From Acidobacteriota bacterium (lineage in GTDB: Bacteria > Acidobacteriota > Terriglobia > Acidiferrales > UBA7541): a DNA stretch of 59,193 nt. Below the pieces are notes generated by a model, which ran no database searches, was not told the DNA's origin, and was given only the letters and a program-made list of their open reading frames with translations. Shown piece after piece: positions 16,426 to 25,335 of this stretch (the first letter of the stretch is position 1; every line of letters begins with the position of its first letter). The stretch spans positions 1 to 59,193 of the forward strand of contig JAJPIE010000026.1 of NCBI GenBank assembly GCA_021324935.1. Reading direction: 5' to 3'. Made by a program: the position numbers and the translations under genes.

Positions 16426-18156
16426 GTGTCTGACCGTTCGTTGAAACCTCGGAGTAGCATTTTGACCGATGGGGCGCACCGCGCTCCGGCGCGGGCGATG
16501 TTGCGCGCGGCGGGACTTAAAGATGAGGACTTTGCCAAGCCGCTGATCGGCATTGCCAATACCTGGATTGAAATTGGCCCCTGCAACTATCACCTGCGCG
16601 AACTGGCCACCCACGTGCGTGACGGGATTCGCGCCGCCGGCGGCACAGCGCTGGAATTCAACACCGTTTCGATCTCCGACGGCATCACCATGGGCACCGA
16701 GGGCATGCGCGCTTCGCTGATCAGCCGCGAAGTGATCGCGGACTCGATTGAACTGGTGACACGCGGCAACCTGCTCGATGGCTTGGTCGTGCTGGTCGGG
16801 TGCGACAAGACAATCCCCGGCGGCGCGATGGCTTTGGCCAGGCTGAATATCCCGGGCCTAATCCTCTATGGCGGCTCGATCGCACCAGGACATTTTGAAG
16901 GGCATTCCGTCACGATTCAGGACGTTTTCGAGGCAGTTGGCGCGCACGCACGCGGCAAAATGAGCGATGCGCAATTGCATGAACTGGAATGCGTCGCCTG
17001 CCCGGGAGCGGGCGCCTGCGGGGGGCAGTTCACCGCCAACACCATGGCGCTGGTTTGTGAATTTCTGGGTCTTGCACCGATGGGCATTTCCAGCGTGCCT
17101 GCAACCGACGCCGGGAAGGCGCACGCGGGCGAACTGGCCGGAAAGCTGGCGCTGGAGCTGCTGCGCCGGAATCTGACGCCCTCGCAAATCATCACCAAAG
17201 CTTCGATGGAAAATGCAATTGCCGGTGTTGCGGCCACGGGCGGTTCAACCAACGCGGTGCTGCATCTTTTAGCCATCGCCCGGGAAGCGGGCATCGCGCT
17301 TTCCATCGACGATTTCGACCGTATCAGTTCGCGCACGCCAATTCTGGCCGATCTCAAACCAGGAGGACGATTTGTCGCAAACGATCTATACGCAGCAGGC
17401 GGCACTCCGCTCGTCGCAAAGCGCATGCTTGAAGCCGGTCTACTCCAGGGAAGCTGCATCACCGTCACCGGACGAATGCTCGCCGAAGAAGCGGCGGCCG
17501 CCCAGGAGACTCCGGGACAACAAGTCGTCCGCACCAGGAACAACCCCCTGAAGGAAACCGGCGGACTGGTGATTTTGAAAGGCAATCTTGCCCCGGACGG
17601 CTGCGTGATCAAGGTGGCCGGGCACAAGATGCTCGACTTCCGCGGGCCGGCGCGCGTGTTCGATGGAGAAGAAGCGGCGTTTGCGGCCGTCGAACAGGGG
17701 CAGATCAAAGTCGGCGACGTGATCGTAATCCGCTATGAAGGTCCGCGCGGCGGACCGGGAATGCGCGAAATGCTGGCGGTGACCGCGGCGCTGCACGGCG
17801 CGGGCCTGGGCGAAGCCGTTGCATTGCTCACCGACGGACGATTCTCGGGCGCAACGCACGGCCTGATGGCGGGTCACGTGGCGCCGGAAGCAGCGATGGG
17901 CGGGCCCATCGCCGCGGTGCGCGACGGCGACATTATTCACTTCGACTTGCCGAATCGCACCCTCAACGTAGCTTTGACGGCCGACGAGATACGCCAGCGC
18001 ATGGCGAACTGGGAGCCGCCGATACCTCGCTACACACACGGCGTCTTCGCCAAATACGCCGCACTGGTTTCTTCTTCTTCACTCGGTGCCATCACCACGG
18101 TGCCGGCAGGCTTTGCCCCGGCGACGGAGCGGATAACCTCAGGGAGAACTCTATGA
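16426..18156 (+). CDS. ilvD: Dihydroxy-acid dehydratase
   Basis: IlvD dehydrates 2,3-dihydroxy-isovalerate and -methylvalerate to the 2-oxo acids in valine and isoleucine synthesis. The 576-residue product has the family length and the cluster-binding cysteines in GCDKTIPGGAMALARLN and CPGAGACGGQFTANTMAL, plus the C-terminal LLTDGRFSGATHGLMAGHVAPEA motif split over 460-490. GTG 16426 is chosen because gggaggg (16412-16418) is 7-8 nt upstream and the protein then begins SDRSLKPRSS as in homologues; the in-frame ATGs at 16375/16378 lie inside the terminator stem. It is the first structural gene of the attenuator-controlled operon and overlaps ilvB by 4 nt. Confidence 0.95.
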   Translation: MSDRSLKPRSSILTDGAHRAPARAMLRAAGLKDEDFAKPLIGIANTWIEIGPCNYHLRELATHVRDGIRAAGGTALEFNTVSISDGITMGTEGMRASLISREVIADSIELVTRGNLLDGLVVLVGCDKTIPGGAMALARLNIPGLILYGGSIAPGHFEGHSVTIQDVFEAVGAHARGKMSDAQLHELECVACPGAGACGGQFTANTMALVCEFLGLAPMGISSVPATDAGKAHAGELAGKLALELLRRNLTPSQIITKASMENAIAGVAATGGSTNAVLHLLAIAREAGIALSIDDFDRISSRTPILADLKPGGRFVANDLYAAGGTPLVAKRMLEAGLLQGSCITVTGRMLAEEAAAAQETPGQQVVRTRNNPLKETGGLVILKGNLAPDGCVIKVAGHKMLDFRGPARVFDGEEAAFAAVEQGQIKVGDVIVIRYEGPRGGPGMREMLAVTAALHGAGLGEAVALLTDGRFSGATHGLMAGHVAPEAAMGGPIAAVRDGDIIHFDLPNRTLNVALTADEIRQRMANWEPPIPRYTHGVFAKYAALVSSSSLGAITTVPAGFAPATERITSGRTL

Positions 18157-19865
18157 AGCTGACCGGTGCGGAAATACTTTGTGAAACGCTCACGCGCCTG
18201 GGCGTGCGGCACATCTTTGGCTATCCCGGCGGCGCGATTCTTCCGGTCTACGACGCTCTTGGCAAGTCGAGGCTGCACCACATTCTGGTGCGCCACGAAC
18301 AAGGTGCAACGCACATGGCGGACGGCTACGCGCGCGCATCGGGCGGGGTCGGTGTGGCGATGGCGACTTCGGGCCCCGGCGCCACGAACATGGTTACCGG
18401 CATCGCCACGGCGATGCTCGATTCTTCTCCAGTGGTCTGCATCACGGGTCAGGTGAGCAGCAAACTGCTGGGCTCCGACGCCTTCCAGGAAGTGGACATC
18501 ACCGGCATCACCATGCCGATCACCAAATACAACGTTGTGGTCAGCAAAGTGGAAGACATCGCCCGCACCGTACGCGAGGCGTTTCTGATTGCGAATTCCG
18601 GGCGGCCCGGGCCGGTCCTGGTGGACGTCACGAAGGATGCGCAGCAAGCCTCCGCCGAATTCGAATGGGACGCCTGCGCGCCGAAGTTGCCGCCCAAGCG
18701 CGTCCGGAGGAACCACGACCAGGAAGAGTTCGACCGCGCCGTGGAATTGCTCAACTCCGCGAAGCGCCCGGTGATTCTGGCTGGACGCGGCATCCTGCTT
18801 TCCGGGGCCATGCAGACGTTCGAGAAGTTCGTGCACACAAGCAACATTCCCGTGGCGATGACTCTGCTCGGCATCGGCTGCTTCCCCGCTTCGGACCCGC
18901 TCAACCTGGGGATGATGGGCATGCACGGGGAAGCCTGGGTGAATACCGCGATTCAGGAAGCGGATTTGCTGATTGCCGTAGGCATGCGCTTTGACGATCG
19001 CGTGACCGGGGACCTGCGCACCTACGCCCGCAACGCCCGCAAGATCCACATTGAAGTGGACCGCGCGGAGATCAACAAGAACGTCAAAGTAGACGCGGCG
19101 ATTATCGGCGATGCCGGCGAGACCCTTGAAGCGCTCCTGCCGCATGTCCACGAGCGCGACCATAGCGCGTGGGTGGCGCACATCCAGCAATTGAAGGGCG
19201 ATTCGGCGGTACGCGACATTCAATCGCTGCCGGACACCGGCCATCTTTACGCCGCGCACGTGATCAACGACCTCTGGAAAGCCACCCAGGGCAACGCGGT
19301 GGTGGTAACCGACGTGGGCCAGCACCAGATGTGGGAGGCGCAGTATTACCACTACAATCAGCCGCGCACACTGATCACTTCCGGCGGCCTGGGCACGATG
19401 GGCTTCGCTTTGCCCGCAGCTATCGGCGCCAAGATGGCCCGGCCGGACGCGGAAGTGTGGGTCGTGGCCGGCGACGGCGGCTTCCAGATGACCATGTGCG
19501 AGCTGGCGACCATCGTCCAGGAAAAACTGAACGTCAAAATCGCCATCATCAACAACGGTTACCTGGGGATGGTGCGACAGTGGCAGGAGTTTTTCTACGA
19601 CAAGCGCTACGTGGCCACGCCGCTGGTTGCGCCGAACTTTGCCGCTCTGGCAAACTCGTTTGGTATCCGCGGGGAGACGGTGACCGCGCGCAAGGAAGTG
19701 ATTCCGGCGATTGAATCCGCCCGCAATTCGGACCAGGCCGTGCTCATTGATTTCCGCGTGGAGCAGGAAGATTCCGTGTACCCGATGGTGCCGGCGGGCG
19801 CGGCGCTGCACGACATGATTCGCCGCCCGCACAATCCGCTGGTCGAAACGGCTTCGGAGCCGTAA
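18153..19865 (+). CDS. ilvB: Acetolactate synthase large (catalytic) subunit
   Basis: The ThDP- and FAD-dependent enzyme that condenses pyruvate with pyruvate or 2-oxobutyrate. The 570 residues show the N-terminal Pyr domain with GYPGGAILPVYDAL (about 23-36) and the catalytic Glu in RHEQGATHMADGYARASG, a central FAD/TH3 domain (about 190-330), and the ThDP motif starting GDGGFQMTMCELATI (about 446) and ending NNGYLGMVRQWQ. The biosynthetic (anabolic) type is indicated by the adjacent regulatory subunit. The ATG overlaps the ilvD stop (ATGA), which favours translational coupling. Confidence 0.96.
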   Translation: MKLTGAEILCETLTRLGVRHIFGYPGGAILPVYDALGKSRLHHILVRHEQGATHMADGYARASGGVGVAMATSGPGATNMVTGIATAMLDSSPVVCITGQVSSKLLGSDAFQEVDITGITMPITKYNVVVSKVEDIARTVREAFLIANSGRPGPVLVDVTKDAQQASAEFEWDACAPKLPPKRVRRNHDQEEFDRAVELLNSAKRPVILAGRGILLSGAMQTFEKFVHTSNIPVAMTLLGIGCFPASDPLNLGMMGMHGEAWVNTAIQEADLLIAVGMRFDDRVTGDLRTYARNARKIHIEVDRAEINKNVKVDAAIIGDAGETLEALLPHVHERDHSAWVAHIQQLKGDSAVRDIQSLPDTGHLYAAHVINDLWKATQGNAVVVTDVGQHQMWEAQYYHYNQPRTLITSGGLGTMGFALPAAIGAKMARPDAEVWVVAGDGGFQMTMCELATIVQEKLNVKIAIINNGYLGMVRQWQEFFYDKRYVATPLVAPNFAALANSFGIRGETVTARKEVIPAIESARNSDQAVLIDFRVEQEDSVYPMVPAGAALHDMIRRPHNPLVETASEP

Positions 19866-19868
19866 AAC

Positions 19869-19887
19869 GGGCGGCCTACAGCCGCCC
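19869..19887 (+). repeat. Small hairpin between ilvB and ilvN
   Basis: gggcggc-ctaca-gccgccc, a 7-bp stem with a 5-nt loop, just after the ilvB stop. No T-run follows, so it is not a terminator; it may be an mRNA-stability or REP-type element. Confidence 0.6.
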
Positions 19888-19909
19888 CTACATGAAATTT
19901 GAGGAAGCT

Positions 19910-20449
19910 ATGCAGACGATTGTCGCTTATGTCGAAAACAAGCCCGGCGTATTGAACCGCGTGGCTTCGCTCACGCGCCGGCTGGCCATCAATATCGACT
20001 CGCTCACCGTCGGGCCGACGGAAAACGAAGAGATTGCGCGCATGACCATCTGCGCGCATACGGACGAACGCGGCGCGCACCGCCTGGAAGCAAGCCTCGA
20101 AAACCTCGTGGACGTGCTGCTGGCGGAAAACATCACCGACCGGCCAATGCTCGAGCGCGACCTGGCGCTGATCAAGGTTGCCGCGGACCAACAGAACCGG
20201 CCGCACCTGATGGAACTCATCAAGGTGTTTCGCGGCCGCGTGGTGGATGTGGCCCCCGAATCGCTGATCGTGGAAGTTTCCGGCACGGTGGACAAGATCG
20301 ACGGGTTGCTGGAGGTGCTGCGCCCGTTTGGCGTGCTTGAAATGGCGCGCACCGGACGCATCGCTATGACCCGTGGCAACGATTTGCTGCGGCCCCCGGC
20401 GGAAGCGGGTCCGAAGTCTGCAGACGCAAAGGCACCCGCGCGCAAATAA
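19910..20449 (+). CDS. ilvN: Acetolactate synthase small (regulatory) subunit
   Basis: The 179-residue regulatory partner of IlvB that confers valine feedback control. An N-terminal ACT domain (about 1-75, QTIVAYVENKPGVLNRVASL) is followed by a C-terminal domain (about 85-160) with KVAADQQNRPHLMELIKVF and VVDVAPESLIVEVSG. ATG 19910 is preferred to ATG 19892 because gaggaag lies 5 nt before it and homologues begin at this point. The C-terminal 20 residues (Pro/Ala/Lys-rich) extend beyond the usual end. It is third in the operon. Confidence 0.94.
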   Translation: MQTIVAYVENKPGVLNRVASLTRRLAINIDSLTVGPTENEEIARMTICAHTDERGAHRLEASLENLVDVLLAENITDRPMLERDLALIKVAADQQNRPHLMELIKVFRGRVVDVAPESLIVEVSGTVDKIDGLLEVLRPFGVLEMARTGRIAMTRGNDLLRPPAEAGPKSADAKAPARK

Positions 20450-20471
20450 ATATAACGATTCTCGCCGCTGA

Positions 20472-21533
<1,062 letters not shown>

Positions 21534-21583
21534 CCACAGCTCGACGGCCTCCGCTTCCGCGCGCCAGCGTTTCCCGTCAATGT

Positions 21584-21622
21584 GGCCCGCCGCCCTCTCC
21601 GAGTGCAAGCAGAAGGCGGGCC
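21584..21622 (+). repeat. Inverted repeat after ilvC
   Basis: ggcccgcc (21584-21591) and ggcgggcc (21615-21622) with a 23-nt loop. No T-run follows, so it resembles the window's REP-type hairpins rather than a terminator. It is followed by ctac, as are several of the other elements. Confidence 0.5.
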
Positions 21623-21660
21623 CTACATATTTCGCTGAGAGCTGAAGTATCATCTCTCGC

Positions 21661-22476
21661 ATGTCCGCCAAACTTACTGAACCACTCCTGCTGCTGGGGA
21701 CCTCTTCGTTCACCGCGGAGGGCTGGGAAAAGTCCTTCTACCCCAAGGGGACCGAGGCGCGCGATTACCTCAGTTACTACGCGACACAATTCCCTGCCGT
21801 CGAAGTGGATGCAACCTTCTACCGGATTCCCGCACTTTCCACCGTGAAGGGCTGGTACACAAAAACGCCGACCGATTTCTTGTTCGCGCTAAAGGCTCCG
21901 CAGGAGATCACTCACGAAAAGGTGCTTGTGGACACCGAGCCGGTGCTGAAAGAATTTTTGCGCGCCACGGAGCCGCTGGGCGAAAAACTTGGCGTCGTGC
22001 TGCTCCAGTTTCCCTATTTCAACAAGAAGGCGTTCAGTTCTCCCGCGGATTTCCTTGCGCGACTGAAGTCGTTTCTCGAAGCGCTGCCCGCCGAGCCTCG
22101 CTTCGCGCTGGAAATCCGCAACAAATACTGGCTCGGCGCGCCGCTCTTCGAATTGCTGCGCAAACACAATGTGGCGCTGACCCTGATCGATCATCCCTGG
22201 ATGCCGCGGCCGCGCGAGTGGTTCGCCAAAGGAGACGCCATCACCACCGACTTCACCTACATTCGCTGGCTCGGCGACCGGAAAGGCATCGAAGAGCAGA
22301 CCAAGCTATGGGACAAGACCATCGTGGACCGCACGCGCGAACTGCGGGAGTGGGCGGAAGCCTGCCGGAATTTCCTGAAGCGGAAGATCCGCGTGTTTGC
22401 GTTTGCGAACAACCATTACGGCGGCCACGCGCCGGATACCGTGCGATTGTTTGAAAAATTGATGGAGAAGGGCTGA
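21661..22476 (+). CDS. DUF72 (YecE-like) TIM-barrel protein
   Basis: A 271-residue DUF72 protein, predicted TIM barrel of unknown catalytic role. Family landmarks are LGTSSFTAEGWEKSFYPKG at the N-terminus, VEVDATFYRIP near 43, FALKAPQEITHEK near 77, FALEIRNKYWL near 145 and the C-terminal FANNHYGGHAPDTV. No Shine-Dalgarno precedes the ATG; instead TATCAT (21648-21653) sits 7 nt upstream, so the mRNA may be leaderless. It is convergent with the next gene. Confidence 0.88.
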   Translation: MSAKLTEPLLLLGTSSFTAEGWEKSFYPKGTEARDYLSYYATQFPAVEVDATFYRIPALSTVKGWYTKTPTDFLFALKAPQEITHEKVLVDTEPVLKEFLRATEPLGEKLGVVLLQFPYFNKKAFSSPADFLARLKSFLEALPAEPRFALEIRNKYWLGAPLFELLRKHNVALTLIDHPWMPRPREWFAKGDAITTDFTYIRWLGDRKGIEEQTKLWDKTIVDRTRELREWAEACRNFLKRKIRVFAFANNHYGGHAPDTVRLFEKLMEKG

Positions 22477-22527
22477 CCGGCCTGCTCGAAACGAAGCGGC
22501 CCGCCTCTCAAGGCTGCCTTCAACAGG

Positions 22528-22917
22528 TCAGCTGAGATTAGTTTTGCCCAATTCGGCGACGCGGCGCTCGTAGATCATTTCGCAGGCGCCTTTTTTATTG
22601 GTGAAGCGGAACACAATCTTGTGGCCGGCTTCGATCTTGGCGCGCGACTTCAGAACCTCCCCCTTCAGTTCCACCCAGTGTCCGTTCACCAGATAGTCGC
22701 CTTCCCGCCCTTGCAGTTCAAACTTGCCATCGCCTTTCAGAGAGAGCGGCGGCGCGGTGCATTGGACGGTTTTCCCAGCCACATGGGCTTCCGTGCAGAC
22801 ATACTCACCGGCAACGTCTGTGCTTTGCGCGTGAACGGCCGGAACGGCCAGCAGCAGAAACGCCACGCCAAGCGCCGTCGTGAGAAAATTCTTGCTTAGA
22901 TTTCTGGACCGCGGCAT
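22528..22917 (-). CDS. Small secreted protein of unknown function
   Basis: A 129-residue protein with a signal peptide (NFLTTALGVAFLLLAVPAVHA, cleavage after AHA-Q is expected). The mature 100-residue domain is beta-rich, with two Cys (EYVCTEAHVAG, TVQCTAPP) near the N-terminus and one further Cys (GACEMIYERR). I do not recognise the family. The Met at 22917 is selected because the signal peptide starts there and ggagg lies about 11 nt upstream; the longer frame to 23046 has no better support. It is convergent with the DUF72 gene. Confidence 0.65.
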   Translation of the reverse strand: MPRSRNLSKNFLTTALGVAFLLLAVPAVHAQSTDVAGEYVCTEAHVAGKTVQCTAPPLSLKGDGKFELQGREGDYLVNGHWVELKGEVLKSRAKIEAGHKIVFRFTNKKGACEMIYERRVAELGKTNLS

Positions 22918-23173
22918 TTTCAGGAGCCTCCAATTCCGACCTCTAGCGGAGTCGACGGCGATAGCGGAAGCGAATTCAGTTGCAAGTGGCACGCCACGCA
23001 AATATAGCTCTATCTTATTGATAAATAAGAGCGTGCATTGCGGCAAGCAACCCTTTTGACGACCGTGTGGGAACGGGCGTTCATCTTCCGTGCTCGGCCA
23101 GGGAATCTTTTTGCCGTACTCCCCCAGGCGTACCGGCCGAAAAGAGTACTGACTCTATGTATAATTCGGTATA

Positions 23174-24865
23174 TTAGTCAAGAGGTAATTCAGGGATGGC
23201 GGCGCCGTCCTTTCGTGGATCGGAAGCCCCATAGTTCACGCCGGCGGCGAAGTCCCGCAGCACGGCCTGGCCCCCGCCGACGCTTGCGGAAAAGGTGCCC
23301 AAGACTTTGATTTGATGGCCTTTGGCTTCCAGTTCGTCGCGCACTTTTTTGGAGAAGCGGTTTTCCATTTCCACGTCGCAGCCGCCGAACGTTCGCTTTG
23401 TGAAGCGAGCAGCCTCCAGCGCGGCCTGGATATTCATCTTGAAGTCCACCATATTGGCGATGAATTGCGCATGGGCCTGCGACTGGTTCCACCATCCCAT
23501 AATGCCGAACGCCACGCGCGTGTCTCCCTTCTGTGCAAACGCGGGAATGATGGTGTGCAGCGGCCGCTTGTGGCCAGCCAGCAGGTTCGGCGAGCCGGGG
23601 TCGAGCGAGAATAGCGCCCCGCGGTTCTGCAAGGCGAATCCCGTTCCCGTTGCAACGATGCCTGAACCGAAATAGTCGAAGTTGCTCTGGATCAGCGACA
23701 CCATATTACCGTCGCGATCCACGACGGTCAGATAGGTGGTCTCTTTGCCGCCGCGCGGTTCGCCGCCGGCTTCACAGTTGGCGTGATCGGGATCGATCAG
23801 CTTGGCGCGCTCGGCTGCATGTTCTTTCGAAAGCAATTCCGCCACGGGAAGCTTCTGGCCGTGGGGATCGCCGATGTAACGCAACAGATCGGCGTAAGCG
23901 AGTTTCTTTGCTTCGATCATGGCGTGGAGCGTTTTCGTTGAACCGTAGCCGTACTCCTTGTCCTGGCCAAGCGGAAAGGTCTCCAGGATGTTGAGCATTT
24001 CGAGCGCGGCGATGCCCTGCCCGTTCGGCGGCAATTCGTAAACCGTCCAATCGCGGTACTTCGTGGAGATGGGCTCGACCCACTCGCTGGAAAAGTCCGC
24101 CATATCCTCCGCGGTCATCGCGCCGCCATGGCGCTTGATCGTCTCCAGAATTCGCCTGGAAATTTCTCCTTTGTAATAAGCATCGTGGCCGTGCGCAGCG
24201 ATTTGTTGCAAGGACCAGGCGAGATCCGGGTTGCGAAAAATCTCCCCCACTCTGGGCGGGTGATCCTGCGGAAGATAAATCTTCGTGGCTTCTTCATCGC
24301 CGCGCAAGAAATCGGCCGAAATGTTCCAGTACATCGAGACCCATTCGGTCATGGGATAGCCGTCCCGCGCGGTCTGAATGGCCGCCGCCAGATCGTCGCC
24401 GAGCTTTTTGCGGCCGAACCTGTCCGCGAGCTTTTGCCAGCCGTCCACGGCGCCGGGGACGGTGATGGTGTTCACGCCGGTATTCGGCATTTCCCGCAGG
24501 CCTTTTTTCTTGAGCAACTCCGGAGTCAGGCCCTTGGGCGCCCAACCGCTGGCGTTCAGACCATAGAGTTTGCCGGCTTTCGCGTCGTACACGATGGCGA
24601 ACAAATCCCCGCCGATGCCGTTCATCATCGGCGCCACCACGCCCATCATTGCGTTCGTGGCAATCGCGGCGTCCACGGCGTTTCCGCCTTGCTCCAGAAT
24701 GCGCACACCGGCCTGCGCTGCCAGCGGAGATTCCGCCGCCACGATGCCCTTGCGAGAAACGACCATCGATCGCGCTTGCGACCGGTCCTGCGCCTGCGCA
24801 CTCGGCAACAAAGTTCCTCCCATCACCGCCACGATTCCCATTCCCCATGCGAATCGGATGCTCAC
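23174..24865 (-). CDS. ggt: Gamma-glutamyltransferase (secreted)
   Basis: GGT cleaves gamma-glutamyl bonds of glutathione and related compounds in the periplasm. The 563-residue precursor has a signal peptide (VAVMGGTLLPSAQAQ), the N-terminal large-subunit start VVSRKGIVAAESPLAAQAGV and GGNAVDAAIATNAMMGVV. The self-cleavage site lies in GGKETTYLTVVDRDG (about 375-390), where the second Thr would become the N-terminal nucleophile of the small subunit. GTG 24865 is preceded by gaggggg. With BshB1 in the window the cell may use bacillithiol as well; whether glutathione is the real substrate is unknown. Confidence 0.93.
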   Translation of the reverse strand: MSIRFAWGMGIVAVMGGTLLPSAQAQDRSQARSMVVSRKGIVAAESPLAAQAGVRILEQGGNAVDAAIATNAMMGVVAPMMNGIGGDLFAIVYDAKAGKLYGLNASGWAPKGLTPELLKKKGLREMPNTGVNTITVPGAVDGWQKLADRFGRKKLGDDLAAAIQTARDGYPMTEWVSMYWNISADFLRGDEEATKIYLPQDHPPRVGEIFRNPDLAWSLQQIAAHGHDAYYKGEISRRILETIKRHGGAMTAEDMADFSSEWVEPISTKYRDWTVYELPPNGQGIAALEMLNILETFPLGQDKEYGYGSTKTLHAMIEAKKLAYADLLRYIGDPHGQKLPVAELLSKEHAAERAKLIDPDHANCEAGGEPRGGKETTYLTVVDRDGNMVSLIQSNFDYFGSGIVATGTGFALQNRGALFSLDPGSPNLLAGHKRPLHTIIPAFAQKGDTRVAFGIMGWWNQSQAHAQFIANMVDFKMNIQAALEAARFTKRTFGGCDVEMENRFSKKVRDELEAKGHQIKVLGTFSASVGGGQAVLRDFAAGVNYGASDPRKDGAAIPELPLD

Positions 24866-25193
24866 CGGACCCCCTCGTTTCGGAACTTACAATCTCCACG
24901 GACGCTCTGCTATTAGCTATCGTCCACAAACTCTACCCCGGCCACAGCGACGCCGCAACTTTTGCACACCGGCGTCTCTCCGGCCCGGTGGCCGCTCAGG
25001 TAAACTTCATCTTCTCAGGACCACCTCGTTTAACTGTAATTCATCGTTCCTACTCCTGGGTTTCGCGCTGTTCAATTCCGATAGTTCTTCGATCGGCTGC
25101 CATATTGCACGATGCAATCCCCAATGCGACCCTACACTTGTTCGATCCACCTGACGGAACGAACTTGGTGCCGGCGAAAGCTGACACCTCCTG

Positions 25194-25238
25194 CGGCGGT
25201 TGAGGGAGGGACTGGGGCGCGGAATCCCTCAACCGCCG
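25194..25238 (+). repeat. Perfect 14-bp inverted repeat upstream of glgB
   Basis: cggcggttgaggga (25194-25207) and tccctcaaccgccg (25225-25238) with a 17-nt loop. No T-run follows on either strand, so termination is unlikely. It ends 64 nt before the glgB -35 box. Confidence 0.75.
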
Positions 25239-25301
25239 TCATGGTTTCCCTCCGCCGAGCCTCGCCCCTCCCTTTTGCGCAACCTGGCAGACGTCCACGG
25301 T

Positions 25302-25329
25302 TTGCCCCCCGCCGGTGTTCCGATAAAAT
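25302..25329 (+). promoter_or_regulatory. Candidate glgB promoter, leaderless arrangement
   Basis: TTGCCC (25302-25307), 16-nt spacer, TAAAAT (25324-25329). The glgB GTG begins 6 nt after the -10 box, about where transcription would start, and no Shine-Dalgarno is visible. Confidence 0.5.
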
Positions 25330-25335
25330 GCTCCC

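Larger units (their letters stand above)
24866..25335. other. 470-nt gene-free stretch between ggt and glgB
   Basis: No convincing gene on either strand; the open frames here lack start signals and family resemblance. It holds the divergent start regions of ggt and glgB, a small dyad attgca-cga-tgcaat (25104-25118), the strong hairpin at 25194-25238 and the likely glgB promoter at 25302-25329. Confidence 0.6.

Noticed and set aside
18030..19832. 600-codon open frame antisense to ilvB
   Set aside because: It mirrors a highly conserved gene in the opposite strand; no family resemblance, His/Arg/Val-rich as typical of GC-rich shadow frames.
21584..21622. Intrinsic terminator after ilvC
   Set aside because: The stem is present but the loop is 23 nt and no T-run follows on the plus strand.
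24649..25203. Plus-strand frame partly in the gene-free stretch before glgB
   Set aside because: Half lies antisense to ggt; the rest has no Shine-Dalgarno, no family resemblance and biased composition.
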